DNA of 64,000 nt. Source: Rossellomorea vietnamensis NBRC 101237 (GTDB taxonomy: Bacteria; Bacillota; Bacilli; Bacillales; Bacillaceae_B). Position numbers and translations under genes: made by a program. Where the stretch lies: contig NZ_BCVQ01000016.1 of the NCBI RefSeq assembly GCF_001591825.1, forward strand, positions 22,516 to 86,515, given 5' to 3'. The notes beneath the pieces were generated by a model. That model saw only the letters and a program-made list of their open reading frames with translations. It did no database searches and was not told where the DNA came from. Positions 44,208 to 53,785 of the stretch are shown in pieces (the first letter of the stretch is position 1; every line of letters begins with the position of its first letter).

Positions 44208-45962
44208 ATGGATACATTTAAAAAATTAAAAGCCTTTTACTGGCCTTATAAAAGGCATTTTATCATTTCAATGATTTTCTTGATTTTTGTTACAGGGATC
44301 ACAGTGGTATATCCTATGATCTTACAAATTACAATTGATGATGTTATCCTCCAAGGGGAATATAAGTGGATTCCATACCTTGCATTCGGATTTATCGGCA
44401 TCATGGTCGTGAAAGGGATCGCCACATTCATCCAACAGTACAACGGGGATCTATTCGGAATCACATCGGTCTACCGTCTGAGGAACGAATTGTATGAAAA
44501 ACTTCAATTCCTCCCATTCAGTTATTATGATAACGCCAAGACAGGGGATTTGATGTCACGCTTGACGGCGGATGTAGAAGCTTTCCGCTTTTTCTTATCA
44601 TTTGGTTTCTCGGAATTGCTCCGCTTCTTCCTGTTGGTGACGATCAGTTTTGGGGTGATGTTCTACTATTCACCATCATTGACGTTTGTCACCCTGGTTT
44701 CCCTGCCTTTTCTGGCCATTGCCGTATACAAATTCGATAAGGCGGTCCATCCTGCATTCCGCGGTATCCGAAAGTCCTTCGGAAAGCTGAATACGAATGT
44801 CCAAGAAAATATCTCAGGGATCAATACGGTGAAATCACTGTCCCGTGAAAGTTTTCAAATCAATAAATTTAATCAGTCCAATGGTGATTATAAAGATAAG
44901 TATCTTTTCACCTCGGATATTTGGGCAAAATACTTCCCGCTCATGGAATTCTTAGGGAATGTGAGTGTCGTGACACTCCTTGCATACGGTGGATATCTCG
45001 TCATGAATGGAAATCTACAACCAGGTGAGCTTGTCGCCTTCTACAGTCTGGTCTGGTATATCATCTGGCCAATCATGAACCTTGGATTCACAATCAACCT
45101 TTTTTCCCAATCCAAGGCGTCGGGAGAGCGATTACTGGAGATTTTGGAAGTGGATGAGAAGATAAAGGATCATAGTGGTGTCATCCATGTTGATCGATTG
45201 AAAGGCGAAGTGGAATTCAAGGACGTATCATTGAATTACACGGTGCATGACGAAGCAGCCCTGGAGGATATTTCCTTCAAGGCAGAACCAGGCAAGGTCA
45301 TTGGTCTGATCGGGGGGACCGGATCAGGGAAAACGAGTATCACCCAGCTGATCACACGTTTCTATGAACCGGATAATGGAGAGATCCTCATTGATGGAAG
45401 GGATGTAAAAGATTACTCGCTAAAATCACTCCGTCAAAATATCGGATTCGTACTACAGGAGTCATTCTTATTCTCCTCTACCATCAAAGCCAATATCTCT
45501 TATGGTCGACCGGAAGCATCCATGGAAGAAATCATCGAAGCAGCAAAACGTGCCGAGGCACATGAATTCATCTCCGATTTGCCTGATGGGTATGACACAA
45601 GACTGGGAGAAAGGGGATTGGGTCTTTCAGGCGGTCAGAAACAACGGATCGCCATAGCACGTGCGATCTGCACGGACCCGTCGATCCTCATTCTCGATGA
45701 TGCTACAAGCGCCGTGGACATGGAAACGGAATTCAGAATACAAAAAGCGCTGAAAGAAGTCATGTCCGATCGTACGACCTTCATCATCGCACACCGGATT
45801 TCATCGCTTAAACATGCCGACGAAATCATCGTCCTGGAGAACGGGAAAGTGGTTGAACGAGGGGTTCACGATTTCTTACTGAAAAATAACGGACCATATC
45901 AGCGAATCTATGATATTCAATACCAAGACCAGAAAAAAATATTACAAACTCAGGAAGGGTAG
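44208..45962 (+). CDS. yknU: Heterodimeric ABC exporter subunit, YknU-like
   Basis: A 584-residue half transporter: six membrane helices (about 18-300) then an ABC domain with Walker A GGTGSGKT, Q-loop VLQESFLF, canonical signature LSGGQKQR and a non-canonical Walker B ILILDDATSAVD with Asp in place of the catalytic Glu. Pairs with the next gene, which has the converse asymmetry. Length and position after ykuV suggest B. subtilis YknU (585 residues), although YfiB/BmrC families are alternatives. GGAGGGGAG precedes ATG 44208. Confidence 0.85.
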   Translation: MDTFKKLKAFYWPYKRHFIISMIFLIFVTGITVVYPMILQITIDDVILQGEYKWIPYLAFGFIGIMVVKGIATFIQQYNGDLFGITSVYRLRNELYEKLQFLPFSYYDNAKTGDLMSRLTADVEAFRFFLSFGFSELLRFFLLVTISFGVMFYYSPSLTFVTLVSLPFLAIAVYKFDKAVHPAFRGIRKSFGKLNTNVQENISGINTVKSLSRESFQINKFNQSNGDYKDKYLFTSDIWAKYFPLMEFLGNVSVVTLLAYGGYLVMNGNLQPGELVAFYSLVWYIIWPIMNLGFTINLFSQSKASGERLLEILEVDEKIKDHSGVIHVDRLKGEVEFKDVSLNYTVHDEAALEDISFKAEPGKVIGLIGGTGSGKTSITQLITRFYEPDNGEILIDGRDVKDYSLKSLRQNIGFVLQESFLFSSTIKANISYGRPEASMEEIIEAAKRAEAHEFISDLPDGYDTRLGERGLGLSGGQKQRIAIARAICTDPSILILDDATSAVDMETEFRIQKALKEVMSDRTTFIIAHRISSLKHADEIIVLENGKVVERGVHDFLLKNNGPYQRIYDIQYQDQKKILQTQEG

Positions 45963-45972
45963 GTGAAAGGGT

Positions 45973-47796
45973 TTGAACGAAAAAAAGAAAGTGAATAAAA
46001 CCATTCTGAGCAGGTTCCATTACTCAACCGATCAAGTGATCGATAAGCCATTCAACTGGGAACAGCTCTACCGGCTACTGACATATTTAAAACCATATTC
46101 TAAAAAATTGTTGCCTTTGTCAATCATCACCGTTCTGATCACAACGGCTGTCCGTCTGATCATTCCGATCCTGATCGGGGTGTACACACTCGATAAAGCG
46201 ATCAGGCAAAAAGATGAGAATCTACTCTTTACCCTTGTGGGAGTCATAGCGGGACTATACGTACTGAACTATATAGCCAATGTCCTCAGGATCAAATGGA
46301 TGAATCAATTGGGGCAGGGAGTCATCTATGACCTCAGAAAACATTTATTCAGTCATGTCCAGTGGCTTTCCCATCGTTTCTTTGATCAGCGTTCGGCAGG
46401 CTCGATCCTTGTCCGGATCATGAATGATATCAATTCCCTGCAGGAGCTTTTCACGAACGGTGTCATCAATCTGTTGATGGATATCATTCTGCTCATCGGA
46501 ATCATCGTGATACTCTTTACGTTAAGTCCGGAACTCACACTTGCCGTCATGGTCATTTTGCCTATCATGTTCTTTATCTCTACAAGCTTACGCAAAAAAA
46601 TACGCAAGTCCTGGCAGGTGGTAAGGCTCAAGCAATCAAAACTTAACTCTCATTTAAATGAAAGCATCCAGGGGATCAGGGTGACACAATCCTTCACCCA
46701 GGAAAAAGAAAATATGGCCTTCTTTGATGGAGTCAACACGGAGACCTTCGATAGCTGGAGAACGGCCACAAAGAAAAATGCCATGTTCCGTCCACTGGTG
46801 GAATTAACGAATGCCATCGGAACGGCCGTCCTGATTTGGTTTGGGGCCCATCTCATACAAAATGGATCACTGGAGCTTGGTGAATTCGTCTCATTCGCAT
46901 TCTATCTCGGTATGTTCTGGGAGCCGATTTCAAGACTCGGGCAGGTGTATAATCAGCTGTTGATCGGGATGGCTTCATCCGAGCGAATCTTTGAATTCCT
47001 CGATGAACAACCGATTGTAAACGAAAAGGAAAATGCCTTGAATCTGACCGATATCAAGGGAAGAATCCAATTCGAACATGTTGAATTCTCTTATGATGAC
47101 AAACGTAAAGCACTCAGGGACATCAATCTGGAAATGAAAGCCGGGCAAACCGTTGCACTCGTAGGACATACGGGTTCTGGGAAGACGACCATCGCGAATC
47201 TCATCAGCCGATTTTACGACCCGACAAATGGGGTGGTAAAGATTGATGGAGTGGATCTACGGGATGCCTCTGTTTCCAGCTTGCGCAGTCAAATCAGCAT
47301 CGTCCTGCAGGATACATTCATCTTCTCTGGAACGATCATGGATAATATCCGATTCGGACGCCCGGGTGCATCCGATGAAGAGGTCCTGAAGGCAGCCGAA
47401 GCCATCGGGGCAAACGAATTCATCGAAAAATTATCCAACGGTTACGAAACGGAAGTCGAGGAACGGGGAAATGTGTTGTCTGTAGGTGAAAGACAACTAT
47501 TGTCCTTCGCACGTGCCCTTTTGGCAAATCCTCGCATCATCATCCTGGATGAAGCGACAGCATCGATCGATACAGAAACAGAAGTTAAGATCCAACATGC
47601 ATTGAAGAAATTACTGAACGGCCGTACAGCGATCATCATCGCCCACCGCCTTTCCACAATCCGTGAGTCCGACAATATTTTTGTCCTTGAAAATGGCAGA
47701 ATCAAAGAGTCTGGAAATCACGACGAATTGATGGAACAGGAAGGAGACTATTTTGAACTGGTGAAGTCACAGTTCAGGATGTTGGATGCGATGTGA
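45973..47796 (+). CDS. yknV: Heterodimeric ABC exporter subunit, YknV-like
   Basis: A 607-residue half transporter with six helices and an ABC domain: Walker A GHTGSGKT, Q-loop VLQDTFIF, degenerate signature LSVGERQL, and canonical Walker B IIILDEATASID with the catalytic Glu. Combined with the preceding subunit this yields one hydrolysing and one degenerate ATP site. TTG start at 45973, 10 bases after yknU, so one operon. Substrate unknown. In B. subtilis yknUV are linked to SdpC resistance genes yknWXYZ, not seen here. Confidence 0.84.
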   Translation: MNEKKKVNKTILSRFHYSTDQVIDKPFNWEQLYRLLTYLKPYSKKLLPLSIITVLITTAVRLIIPILIGVYTLDKAIRQKDENLLFTLVGVIAGLYVLNYIANVLRIKWMNQLGQGVIYDLRKHLFSHVQWLSHRFFDQRSAGSILVRIMNDINSLQELFTNGVINLLMDIILLIGIIVILFTLSPELTLAVMVILPIMFFISTSLRKKIRKSWQVVRLKQSKLNSHLNESIQGIRVTQSFTQEKENMAFFDGVNTETFDSWRTATKKNAMFRPLVELTNAIGTAVLIWFGAHLIQNGSLELGEFVSFAFYLGMFWEPISRLGQVYNQLLIGMASSERIFEFLDEQPIVNEKENALNLTDIKGRIQFEHVEFSYDDKRKALRDINLEMKAGQTVALVGHTGSGKTTIANLISRFYDPTNGVVKIDGVDLRDASVSSLRSQISIVLQDTFIFSGTIMDNIRFGRPGASDEEVLKAAEAIGANEFIEKLSNGYETEVEERGNVLSVGERQLLSFARALLANPRIIILDEATASIDTETEVKIQHALKKLLNGRTAIIIAHRLSTIRESDNIFVLENGRIKESGNHDELMEQEGDYFELVKSQFRMLDAM

Positions 47797-47812
47797 TATG
47801 AAGTATTAAGGT

Positions 47813-47840
47813 CCCCGCACTGGTGTGTGGGGTTTTTTTT
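47813..47840 (+). terminator. Terminator of yknUV
   Basis: CCCCGCAC pairs with GTGTGGGG (one G-U pair), followed by T8. Confidence 0.9.
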
Positions 47841-47901
47841 GTGGAGTGGTGGCGGTGAAACGGTTTCGTACCCAGTTGGAGAAACTAAACCGCAGAAAAC
47901 T

Positions 47902-47967
47902 TTGTGAAAAACGTCACAAAATATTCATTGTTCAATACTTCACAAACTTACCCGTAGGTTTTATAAT
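47902..47967 (+). promoter_or_regulatory. Two Rex-like operators and the ythAB promoter
   Basis: TTGTGAAAAACGTCACAA (47902-47919) matches the Rex consensus TTGTGAANNNNTTCACAA at all but one position; TTGTTCAATACTTCACAA (47928-47945) has two mismatches. The -35 TTCACA (47939-47944) lies inside the second site, with 17 bases to the -10 TATAAT (47962-47967). Binding of Rex would occlude RNA polymerase until NADH rises. Confidence 0.8.
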
Positions 47968-48037
47968 GAACAATAAGTGATAAACAGTAGGAAAGAGCTG
48001 TTTACGATAAAAAGTAATTCGGTAGGGGGAGTAAAGA

Positions 48038-49375
48038 ATGGTTTTGGATAGTGTGATTTTAAGCAGGATGCTCACGTCGACAACCCTTGCATTCCATATT
48101 ATTTTTGCAACGATTGGGGTAGGGGTTCCGGTTATGATATCCATAGCGGAGTTCATGGGGATCAAACGAAATGATCCTCATTACCTTTTGCTGGCACGAA
48201 GATGGGCAAGGGGATTTACGATTACGGTGGCTGTCGGGGTGGTGACCGGGACTGCGATAGGGCTTCAGCTGTCCTTGTTATGGCCATCGTTTATGCAGGT
48301 CGCCGGACAGGTGATTGCCCTGCCTTTATTCATGGAGACTTTTGCGTTTTTCTTTGAGGCCATCTTTTTGGGGATTTATCTTTATACGTGGGATCGATTC
48401 AATAATAAATGGATTCATTGGCTTCTGACGATACCGGTGATGATCGGTTCTTCGGCTTCAGCACTATTCATTACGACGGTGAACGCGTTTATGAATACGC
48501 CACAGGGATTTGAATTGGAAAATGGAAAAGCAATCAATATCGATCCGATTGCAGCGATGCTGAATCCCGCAACACCAACCAAAGTGTTTCACGTGCTGAC
48601 GACGGCATACTTAACATCTGCCCTCATACTGGCAGCTATCACAGCATTTGCGATCCTCCGTAAAAAGGGAGGGGACTACCATAAGAAAGCCCTCCGTTTA
48701 ACGATGGTATCTGCGTTGATTTTCGCTTTTGGCTCTGCTCTCGCAGGGGATTTGTCGGCCAAGTTCCTGGCTGAATATCAGCCTGAGAAACTTGCGGCTG
48801 CAGAGTGGCATTTTGAGACGGAAGAGAATGCTGATTTAATCGTTTTCGGGACGCTTGGTGAAAACAATGAAGTCCATAATGAGATACGATTACCAGGTTT
48901 CCTGAGCTTCCTGGCGGGAAGTTCGTTTGATACAGAGGTCATCGGCTTGAATGAATTTCCGGAAGACGAACGGCCGCCTTTATGGGTCCATTATCTGTTT
49001 GATTTGATGGTGTCCATCGGGTTTTACAGTATCTTCATTGCCGGGGCATTCATCGTATTCTGGAAGTGGAAAAAAAGGAATGAATGGAATAAAGGATTGC
49101 TATGGGGGATTGTTGCGAGTGGACCGCTTGCGATGCTTGCCATCGAATTTGGCTGGATTTACGCTGAGGTCGGACGGCAGCCGTGGATTTTGCGTGGTTA
49201 TATGAAGGTGGCGGAAGCGGCAACAAAGGCAGACGGGGTTGGCTTGACGTTCGCGCTTTTTGTGGGTCTCTATATACTCCTCGGCATCCTGTGTGTCTTT
49301 GTATTGATTAAAATGTTTAAAAATAAGCCGGCAGAAGCTGAGTTGGAACAACGCTTTCCTAAAAAAGCGAGTTAG
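48038..49375 (+). CDS. ythA: Cytochrome bd-type quinol oxidase subunit I, YthA/CydA family
   Basis: A 445-residue membrane protein with CydA landmarks: heme-ligand candidate His20 in LAFHIIFATIGVG, and GRQPW near the C-terminal helices. The Q-loop is short, as in CydA proteins of Gram-positive bacteria. Together with the next gene it forms a terminal oxidase reducing oxygen to water. Length matches B. subtilis YthA better than CydA (468). It is preceded by two Rex-like sites. AGGGGGAG precedes ATG 48038. Confidence 0.88.
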   Translation: MVLDSVILSRMLTSTTLAFHIIFATIGVGVPVMISIAEFMGIKRNDPHYLLLARRWARGFTITVAVGVVTGTAIGLQLSLLWPSFMQVAGQVIALPLFMETFAFFFEAIFLGIYLYTWDRFNNKWIHWLLTIPVMIGSSASALFITTVNAFMNTPQGFELENGKAINIDPIAAMLNPATPTKVFHVLTTAYLTSALILAAITAFAILRKKGGDYHKKALRLTMVSALIFAFGSALAGDLSAKFLAEYQPEKLAAAEWHFETEENADLIVFGTLGENNEVHNEIRLPGFLSFLAGSSFDTEVIGLNEFPEDERPPLWVHYLFDLMVSIGFYSIFIAGAFIVFWKWKKRNEWNKGLLWGIVASGPLAMLAIEFGWIYAEVGRQPWILRGYMKVAEAATKADGVGLTFALFVGLYILLGILCVFVLIKMFKNKPAEAELEQRFPKKAS

Positions 49376-49435
49376 CATGATGAGGCTCCTTATAAAGAAG
49401 GGGCCGATTGATTTTGTTAAGGGGGAGGAATGAAT

Positions 49436-50449
49436 ATGAGTTTGGAAATCGTGGGGATCACCGTCCTGTGGATTTTCCTATATGGTTATCTGATAGTGGC
49501 TTCGATTGATTTTGGAGCCGGCTTCTTCGCCTTTTACGGTAGGATGAAAGGGAAAGAGCATACGTTAAATGTGTTGATCAGTCGATATCTTTCTCCTGTA
49601 TGGGAAGTAACGAACGTCTTTTTTGTCTTCTTTTTTGTCGGTTTGGTGGGTTTTTTTCCTGACGCGGCCTATTACTACGGGACAGCATTATTGCTTCCGG
49701 GGAGTATCGCGATTATATTGCTTGCCATCAGGGGAAGCTTTTATGCTTTCGGAAACTATGGTTCCAAAGACAATATCGTTTACTTGTTTTTATACGGGGC
49801 AACAGGGTTACTGATCCCGGCTTCCCTGTCTACGGCATTGACCATTTCTGAAGGAGGCTTCTTGGAAGAGCAGGGTAATAAGGTCGTATTCCTGGCCCGT
49901 GAATTGTTTACCAGTCCTTATTCATGGAGCGTGGTCGTCCTGTCCATCGTATCGGTCTTATTCATCAGTGCTACATTCCTGACCTATTATGCCAATCGTG
50001 CGGGGGATATGGATTCAAGAGAAGAACTGAGAAAGTTTTCATTGTTCTGGAGCCCGCCGACGATTTTAGCGAGTTTACTGGTTTTCGTATCTTTAAGAGA
50101 ACACAATCCCGAGCATTTCAATAGCGCCATCGAGATCTGGTGGATGTTCGGATTATCCCTTATCTGCTTTCTTGGTGCTTCATTTTTTATCTATAGGAGA
50201 AGGAATTTTGGCCTGGCATTCATCCTGGTCATGCTGCAATTCTTCTTTGCATTCTTTGGCTATGGGGCATCACATTTACCATATATCTTGAAACCTTTTA
50301 TCACGATTGAAACGGGTGTCACGAATCCAACGATGGGGATGGCACTGGTCGTAGTCTTTATCGCAGGACTGTTATTGCTGATTCCCTCACTTTATCTCTT
50401 GATGAGACTTTTCTTATTTGATGCGGATTATGTTAAGGGGAACAAGTGA
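49436..50449 (+). CDS. ythB: Cytochrome bd-type oxidase subunit II, YthB/CydB family
   Basis: A 337-residue protein with about nine helices, starting with the CydB-like first helix containing LIVASIDFGAGFF and the region ISRYLSPVWEVTNVFFVFFF. Forms the bd-type oxidase with YthA. ATG 49436 is chosen: GGGGGAGG (49421-49428) is 7 bases upstream, while ATG 49430 is too near. Operon with ythA, 60 bases apart. Confidence 0.87.
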   Translation: MSLEIVGITVLWIFLYGYLIVASIDFGAGFFAFYGRMKGKEHTLNVLISRYLSPVWEVTNVFFVFFFVGLVGFFPDAAYYYGTALLLPGSIAIILLAIRGSFYAFGNYGSKDNIVYLFLYGATGLLIPASLSTALTISEGGFLEEQGNKVVFLARELFTSPYSWSVVVLSIVSVLFISATFLTYYANRAGDMDSREELRKFSLFWSPPTILASLLVFVSLREHNPEHFNSAIEIWWMFGLSLICFLGASFFIYRRRNFGLAFILVMLQFFFAFFGYGASHLPYILKPFITIETGVTNPTMGMALVVVFIAGLLLLIPSLYLLMRLFLFDADYVKGNK

Positions 50450-50479
50450 CGAGTTGGAACTTGAATGAAATACAAAAAA

Positions 50480-50513
50480 GGAAAGGGAGAAATGTCATTT
50501 TCTCCTTTTTTTT
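50480..50513 (+). terminator. Terminator of ythAB
   Basis: GGAGAAA pairs with TTTCTCC, flanked by AAA/TTT and followed by T9. Confidence 0.8.
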
Positions 50514-50551
50514 ATGCTAAAATATAGATTATAGAGACTGCGGGGGGATAC

Positions 50552-51211
50552 ATGGTGAAAAAAGAGTTTGTAGTTATTGGCTTGGGCCGATTTGGCGGCA
50601 GTATCGTACGATCATTGACGGATCAAGGCATGGAGGTCATGGCCATCGATCAGGATGAGGACAAGGTGAATGAATTTTCTTCCATTGCTTCACATGCGGT
50701 TGTTGCGGATTCAACCGATGAATCCGTATTGAAGAGTCTGGGGATCCGTAATTTCGATCATGTCATTGTTGCGATTGGAGATGATATCCAGTCCAGTGTA
50801 CTAACCACATTGATGTTAAAGGAAATCGGCGTCAAGAAAATTACCGTGAAAGCACAAAATGATTATCATGAAAAGGTCCTTCGTAAAATTGGGGCGAACC
50901 AGGTCGTTCATCCGGAGAGGGATATGGGAAGAAGGATTGCTCACAATATCATTTCAAATAATGTACTGGATTATCTGGAGTTGTCAGATGAACATTCAAT
51001 CGTAGAGATTGTAGCGAGTGAACGTCTGAGTGGAAACTCCCTTATCGATTTGGATATCCGTGCTCAATTCGGAATCAACATCGTGGCGATAAAGCGGGAA
51101 AAAGATATCATCGTTTCCCCACAAGCCGATGAACAGATCCGGGTTGGGGACATCCTTATTGTCATCGGTGCCGATACGGATATTAACCGGTTTGAAAAAA
51201 AGGTACTATAA
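50552..51211 (+). CDS. ktrC: Ktr potassium uptake regulatory subunit KtrC
   Basis: A 219-residue RCK protein: N-terminal RCK_N (VVIGLGRFGGSIVRSL, Rossmann GxGxxG, acidic AIDQDEDKV, then GDDIQSSVLTTLMLKE) and C-terminal RCK_C (IVAIKREKDIIVSP, GDILIVIG). Sequence is close to B. subtilis KtrC (YkqB), which gates the KtrD channel with ATP/ADP and c-di-AMP. ktrD is not nearby. Synteny with rnjA fits B. subtilis. GGGGGGA precedes the ATG. Confidence 0.94.
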   Translation: MVKKEFVVIGLGRFGGSIVRSLTDQGMEVMAIDQDEDKVNEFSSIASHAVVADSTDESVLKSLGIRNFDHVIVAIGDDIQSSVLTTLMLKEIGVKKITVKAQNDYHEKVLRKIGANQVVHPERDMGRRIAHNIISNNVLDYLELSDEHSIVEIVASERLSGNSLIDLDIRAQFGINIVAIKREKDIIVSPQADEQIRVGDILIVIGADTDINRFEKKVL

Positions 51212-51260
51212 AACGCAGAAGAGGCTGACCCATTTGGGTCAGCCTCTTCTGCGTTTTATA
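51207..51260. terminator. Bidirectional terminator between ktrC and rnjA
   Basis: Perfect stem of about 24 bp (51207-51230 with 51236-51260) that includes both stop codons, with A-run and T-run on either side. Confidence 0.93.
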
Positions 51261-52923
51261 CTTCCATGATGATCGGTAGGATCATCGGGCGACGTTTCGT
51301 TTTTTCATATAAGAATGGAGCAAGTGTATCTGTGATTTCATTCTTGATTTCTGACCATTGGGATGTTCTTCTTTCAAGCACTTTGTTCAAGTGTTTAGAA
51401 ATGAGCGTTTGCGCTTCATTGATAAGGTCGCCTGATTCACGCATGTAGACGAATCCTCTTGAAATCAGGTCCGGGCCGGAAGCGATCTTGAAATCTTTCA
51501 TGTCGATGCTGACAACGACGATCACAAGACCTTCTTCTGATAGGATGCGGCGGTCACGAAGGACGATATTACCGATGTCACCGATTCCGCTTCCATCGAT
51601 ATAGACGTTTCCAGAAGGGATCTTCCCTGCTACCTGTGCGGAGTCATTGCTTAGTGCAAGGACTTCACCGTTATCCATGATGAAGCAGTTTTCCGGTTGG
51701 ACGCCACAATCGACACCGAGTTCGGCGTGCATCTTCTGCATACGGAACTCACCGTGTATCGGCATAAAGAAGGTTGGATTCATCAGGCGAAGCATCAGCT
51801 TCATCTCTTGCTGTCCACCGTGACCGGATGTATGAATATCACTTAATGGTCCATGAATGACTTCTGCACCGGCACGATATAAAAGGTTGATCGTACGGTT
51901 GACACTGATTGTGTTCCCCGGAATTGGTGAAGAAGAGAAGACAACGGTGTCACCAGGCTGAATCTGGATTTGACGGTGGGTACCGTTTGCAATCCTTGAT
52001 AATGCAGCCATCGGCTCACCTTGGGAACCTGTACATAGAATAGCCACTTCATTCGCTGGAAGGCGATTGATCTGGTTATGTTCAATGAATGTATCCTTAG
52101 GAGCGTTGATATATCCTAATTCTTGTCCAATCGTGATGGCTGCTTCCATACTTCTTCCGAAAACAGCAACCTTTCTGTTATGGAACACTGCTGCTTCGAC
52201 CACTTGTTGAAGACGGTGAATATTCGAAGCGAATGTAGCAAAGATGACCCTTCCGTCCACTTTACGGAAAATATCATTGATGCTTTCCCCGACTTTACGT
52301 TCCGACATCGTGAAGTTTGGAACTTCAGCATTTGTACTGTCAGACAGTAGGCATAGAACGCCTTCTTTTCCGATCTCAGCCATTTTGGTTAAGTTCGCGG
52401 GCTCACCAACCGGCGTGAAATCGAATTTGAAGTCACCTGTATGAACAACATTTCCAGGTGGTGTTTTGACAACGATACCGTAAGAATCCGGGATACTGTG
52501 TGTTGTTCTGAAGAAGGTTACAGATGTTTTGCGGAATTTCACAACATCATCTTCCTGGATGACATTTAATTTCGCATTGCGTAATAACCCGTGCTCTTCC
52601 AGCTTATTCTTAATAAGACCAAGGGCAAGTTTCCCACCGTATATTGGGATGTTTAACTCTCGAAGTAAATAAGGGATTCCTCCGATATGGTCTTCGTGTC
52701 CGTGAGTGACGAAGAGTCCCTTGATTTTATCTGCATTCTTCACGAGATACGTGTAATCAGGGATTACATAATCGATACCGAGCAGTTCGTCCTCAGGGAA
52801 TTTGATTCCTGCATCGATCAGGATAATTTCGTCTTGGAATTGTACGCCGTATGTGTTTTTACCGATTTCACCTAAACCGCCAAGGGCAAATACAGCGGTT
52901 TGGTCATTCTTTACAAATTTCAT
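51256..52923 (-). CDS. rnjA: Ribonuclease J1
   Basis: A 555-residue beta-CASP metallo-beta-lactamase RNase: metal motif [18 protein letters not shown], beta-CASP region [11 protein letters not shown], and a C-terminal dimer/RNA domain. Length and N-terminus ([21 protein letters not shown]) match B. subtilis RNase J1, the main 5'-to-3' exoribonuclease with endonuclease activity. Lies 3 bases after rpoY in the same direction, so one operon; its terminator is shared with ktrC. Confidence 0.96.
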   Translation of the reverse strand: MKFVKNDQTAVFALGGLGEIGKNTYGVQFQDEIILIDAGIKFPEDELLGIDYVIPDYTYLVKNADKIKGLFVTHGHEDHIGGIPYLLRELNIPIYGGKLALGLIKNKLEEHGLLRNAKLNVIQEDDVVKFRKTSVTFFRTTHSIPDSYGIVVKTPPGNVVHTGDFKFDFTPVGEPANLTKMAEIGKEGVLCLLSDSTNAEVPNFTMSERKVGESINDIFRKVDGRVIFATFASNIHRLQQVVEAAVFHNRKVAVFGRSMEAAITIGQELGYINAPKDTFIEHNQINRLPANEVAILCTGSQGEPMAALSRIANGTHRQIQIQPGDTVVFSSSPIPGNTISVNRTINLLYRAGAEVIHGPLSDIHTSGHGGQQEMKLMLRLMNPTFFMPIHGEFRMQKMHAELGVDCGVQPENCFIMDNGEVLALSNDSAQVAGKIPSGNVYIDGSGIGDIGNIVLRDRRILSEEGLVIVVVSIDMKDFKIASGPDLISRGFVYMRESGDLINEAQTLISKHLNKVLERRTSQWSEIKNEITDTLAPFLYEKTKRRPMILPIIMEV

Positions 52924-52926
52924 TAA

Positions 52927-53133
52927 TTATTGCTCCATCTCGAAAGAATGGTGGTTTTTTTCATACTCTAAAAAAGCGCCCTCAAGCTTTTGTACGAATT
53001 CGATGTTATACGGTTTGTCTTTTAAATTCAGGCGTACTTCACGTTCTGATTCTGCTTCCATGTAAAGAGATTGAGTGCATTCGCGAACAGGCACTTCTGC
53101 TTTACTTTCTTGATAAAATACTTTAAAAATCAT
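52927..53133 (-). CDS. rpoY: RNA polymerase epsilon subunit RpoY (YkzG)
   Basis: A 68-residue protein (starts [18 protein letters not shown], contains [14 protein letters not shown] and GAFLEYEK) that matches the DUF1447/RpoY family, a small RNA polymerase subunit of Firmicutes. Conserved just upstream of rnjA, as here. AAGGAGAGAG precedes the ATG on its strand. Confidence 0.93.
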   Translation of the reverse strand: MIFKVFYQESKAEVPVRECTQSLYMEAESEREVRLNLKDKPYNIEFVQKLEGAFLEYEKNHHSFEMEQ

Positions 53134-53337
53134 TTTTCTCTCTCCTTATCCGTTTTCAAAAAATCTAACTTTCATCTATGATAAAAAAGTTATCAACTAC
53201 ATTAACATTAACTTATATAATAGCCTATCATTTCTATAGGAACGAATCATTCAGTTATGTATGTATTAAATTATATAGGATTCTCCCGTGTAAATAAAGC
53301 TTTTGAATAATCCTGTACTAAATCATGACAATAGAAG

Positions 53338-53385
53338 AGGGACCAATGCCAATGGAGGAAAAGCTCACTAGTGGCGTCAGTCCCT
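53338..53385. other. Structured element upstream of rpoY-rnjA
   Basis: AGGGAC (53338-53343) pairs with GTCCCT (53380-53385), and GCCA (53348-53351) with TGGC (53372-53375), leaving a 20-base apical region. On the plus strand a 29-codon frame starts inside it (53346-53435) after AGAGGG. I cannot assign a function. Confidence 0.35.
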
Positions 53386-53476
53386 TATTCATTGTGCAAT
53401 TGTATGTCAGTATATCCGATTGTCATGGATTCTAATAGTGTTTCCCCAAAAAATCATTTCACGAGAAACAGAGGGA

Positions 53477-53548
53477 TTATGCAATCGTCTTTTTTCTAAG
53501 CAATTCTTTCCACTGTTTTAAAAGCTTTTTCCTGAGCTTCTTTAACAT
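53477..53548 (-). CDS. 23-residue cationic amphipathic peptide
   Basis: The peptide begins MLKKLRKKLLKQWKELL and ends RKKTIA: eleven Lys/Arg residues, spaced with Leu so that a helix would have one basic and one hydrophobic face. On its strand AAGGAGTGATC is followed by ATG with 8 bases spacing, an optimal Bacillus ribosome site, which is the main evidence that it is translated. No signal peptide. It lies alone in the rpoY-ykrA gap, 343 bases from rpoY on the same strand. Possible roles: membrane-associated or RNA-binding micropeptide, or a leader; none is demonstrated by sequence. Confidence 0.6.
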   Translation of the reverse strand: MLKKLRKKLLKQWKELLRKKTIA

Positions 53549-53581
53549 GGTGGATCACTCCTTATTAATAGTTTACCGAGA

Positions 53582-53598
53582 TTTACCTTTGAAGTAAA
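53582..53598. repeat. Inverted repeat upstream of the micropeptide gene
   Basis: TTTACCTTTGAAGTAAA: 5-bp arms TTTAC/GTAAA, 34 bases upstream of the micropeptide start on its strand. Possible operator or leader hairpin. The remainder of the gap to ykrA shows no gene. Confidence 0.3.
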
Positions 53599-53785
53599 GG
53601 AACAATAATACGGACGTCTCTGTTGTGTTACTTATATTGTACGGAATTTATGGAATCTCTTACATGGTTAAGTTTGGTAAATGGTTCTGTCTGACTGTCT
53701 TCATTGACATTTTCCGTGTAAAGGATTACCTTATACAACGGGTAAAATAGAATCGCAATTGAATATTGAGAAAAGGAGAACGATC

